In this document: positions 63,985-64,000 of the stretch, piece after piece
How the letters are laid out: every line of letters begins with the position of its first letter
Numbering within the stretch: the first letter of the stretch is position 1
DNA from: CAVXHV01 sp963761445
GTDB taxonomy: Bacteria > Planctomycetota > Planctomycetia > Isosphaerales > Isosphaeraceae
Direction of reading: 5' to 3'
Assembly: GCA_963761445.1 (NCBI GenBank)
Contig: CAVXHV010000005.1
Coordinates: forward strand, 4,340,001 to 4,404,000
DNA: 64,000 nucleotides
Made by a program: the position numbers and the translations under genes
The notes under the pieces: generated by a model
The model's input: the letters and a program-made list of their open reading frames with translations, nothing else
The model's database searches: none
What the model was told of the DNA's origin: nothing

Positions 63985-64000
63985 GATGGGCGGTGCAGGC

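Overview
The window reads as a high-GC planctomycete chromosome, most like an Isosphaeraceae relative. This rests on recognition, not on any search. It carries several planctomycete-typical items: NPTRQRG-type and EAEAPAEP-type interspersed repeats, the WLACTDP paralogue family, DUF1573, DUF1570, DUF4058 and DUF4159 proteins, a two-domain GT2-TPR glycosyltransferase, LRR and WD40 proteins, and large Ser/Thr-rich secreted proteins. No rRNA, tRNA or CRISPR array was seen.

Region 1 (1-11150) is a polymorphic-toxin locus. Three tandem, related copies of a Ser/Thr/Gly-rich stalk lie on the + strand. Copy 1 ends in a Hint self-cleavage domain and an Ntox8-like toxin tip, followed 22 nt later by a candidate immunity gene. 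Copy 2 ends, in a displaced frame, in an AHH-family HNH/EndoVII nuclease followed by an Imm11 (DUF1629) immunity gene. Copy 3 is a truncated stalk with no toxin. An IS701-type insertion separates copy 1 from copy 2.

Region 2 (11700-22900) is mixed: a cyclase, an orphan Imm33-type immunity protein, a Phd/YefM antitoxin, two PPP-type phosphatases, a truncated ADP-ribosylglycohydrolase, a primary-type sigma-70 factor, a membrane protein, a rhodanese-type sulfurtransferase and an MDR oxidoreductase. Region 3 (22870-28060, - strand) holds a Nif3-family protein and a ugd-pabB-pabC operon. Region 4 (28820-36250, + strand) is a fatty-acid beta-oxidation operon: acyltransferase-like protein, acyl-CoA dehydrogenase, FadJ-type bifunctional enzyme, thiolase and a sugar-isomerase-like protein. 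Region 5 (36480-39540, - strand) encodes glycosyltransferases.

Region 6 (39600-47950, - strand) is an RHS/YD-repeat locus. An ECF sigma factor lies upstream and tandem immunity-like genes lie downstream. The RHS gene is split by an element of about 2.1 kb encoding a 520-aa protein of a multi-copy family with no function I can name, with structured non-coding flanks. Region 7 (48490-64000) has a secreted DUF4159 protein, an alkaline-phosphatase-superfamily enzyme, DUF309 and DUF4058 proteins, a TPR protein, gene-fragment debris bounded by a three-copy short repeat, a DUF1570 metallopeptidase-like protein, a secreted propeller/HEAT protein, an LRR protein and small membrane or secreted proteins.

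Many otherwise conserved genes are broken by single-base shifts, often at homopolymers (Nif3, FadJ, acyl-CoA dehydrogenase, sulfurtransferase, DUF4159 and others). The density suggests indel errors in the source assembly. For those genes I give the frame-corrected span and type CDS. Features that look truly decayed are typed pseudogene.
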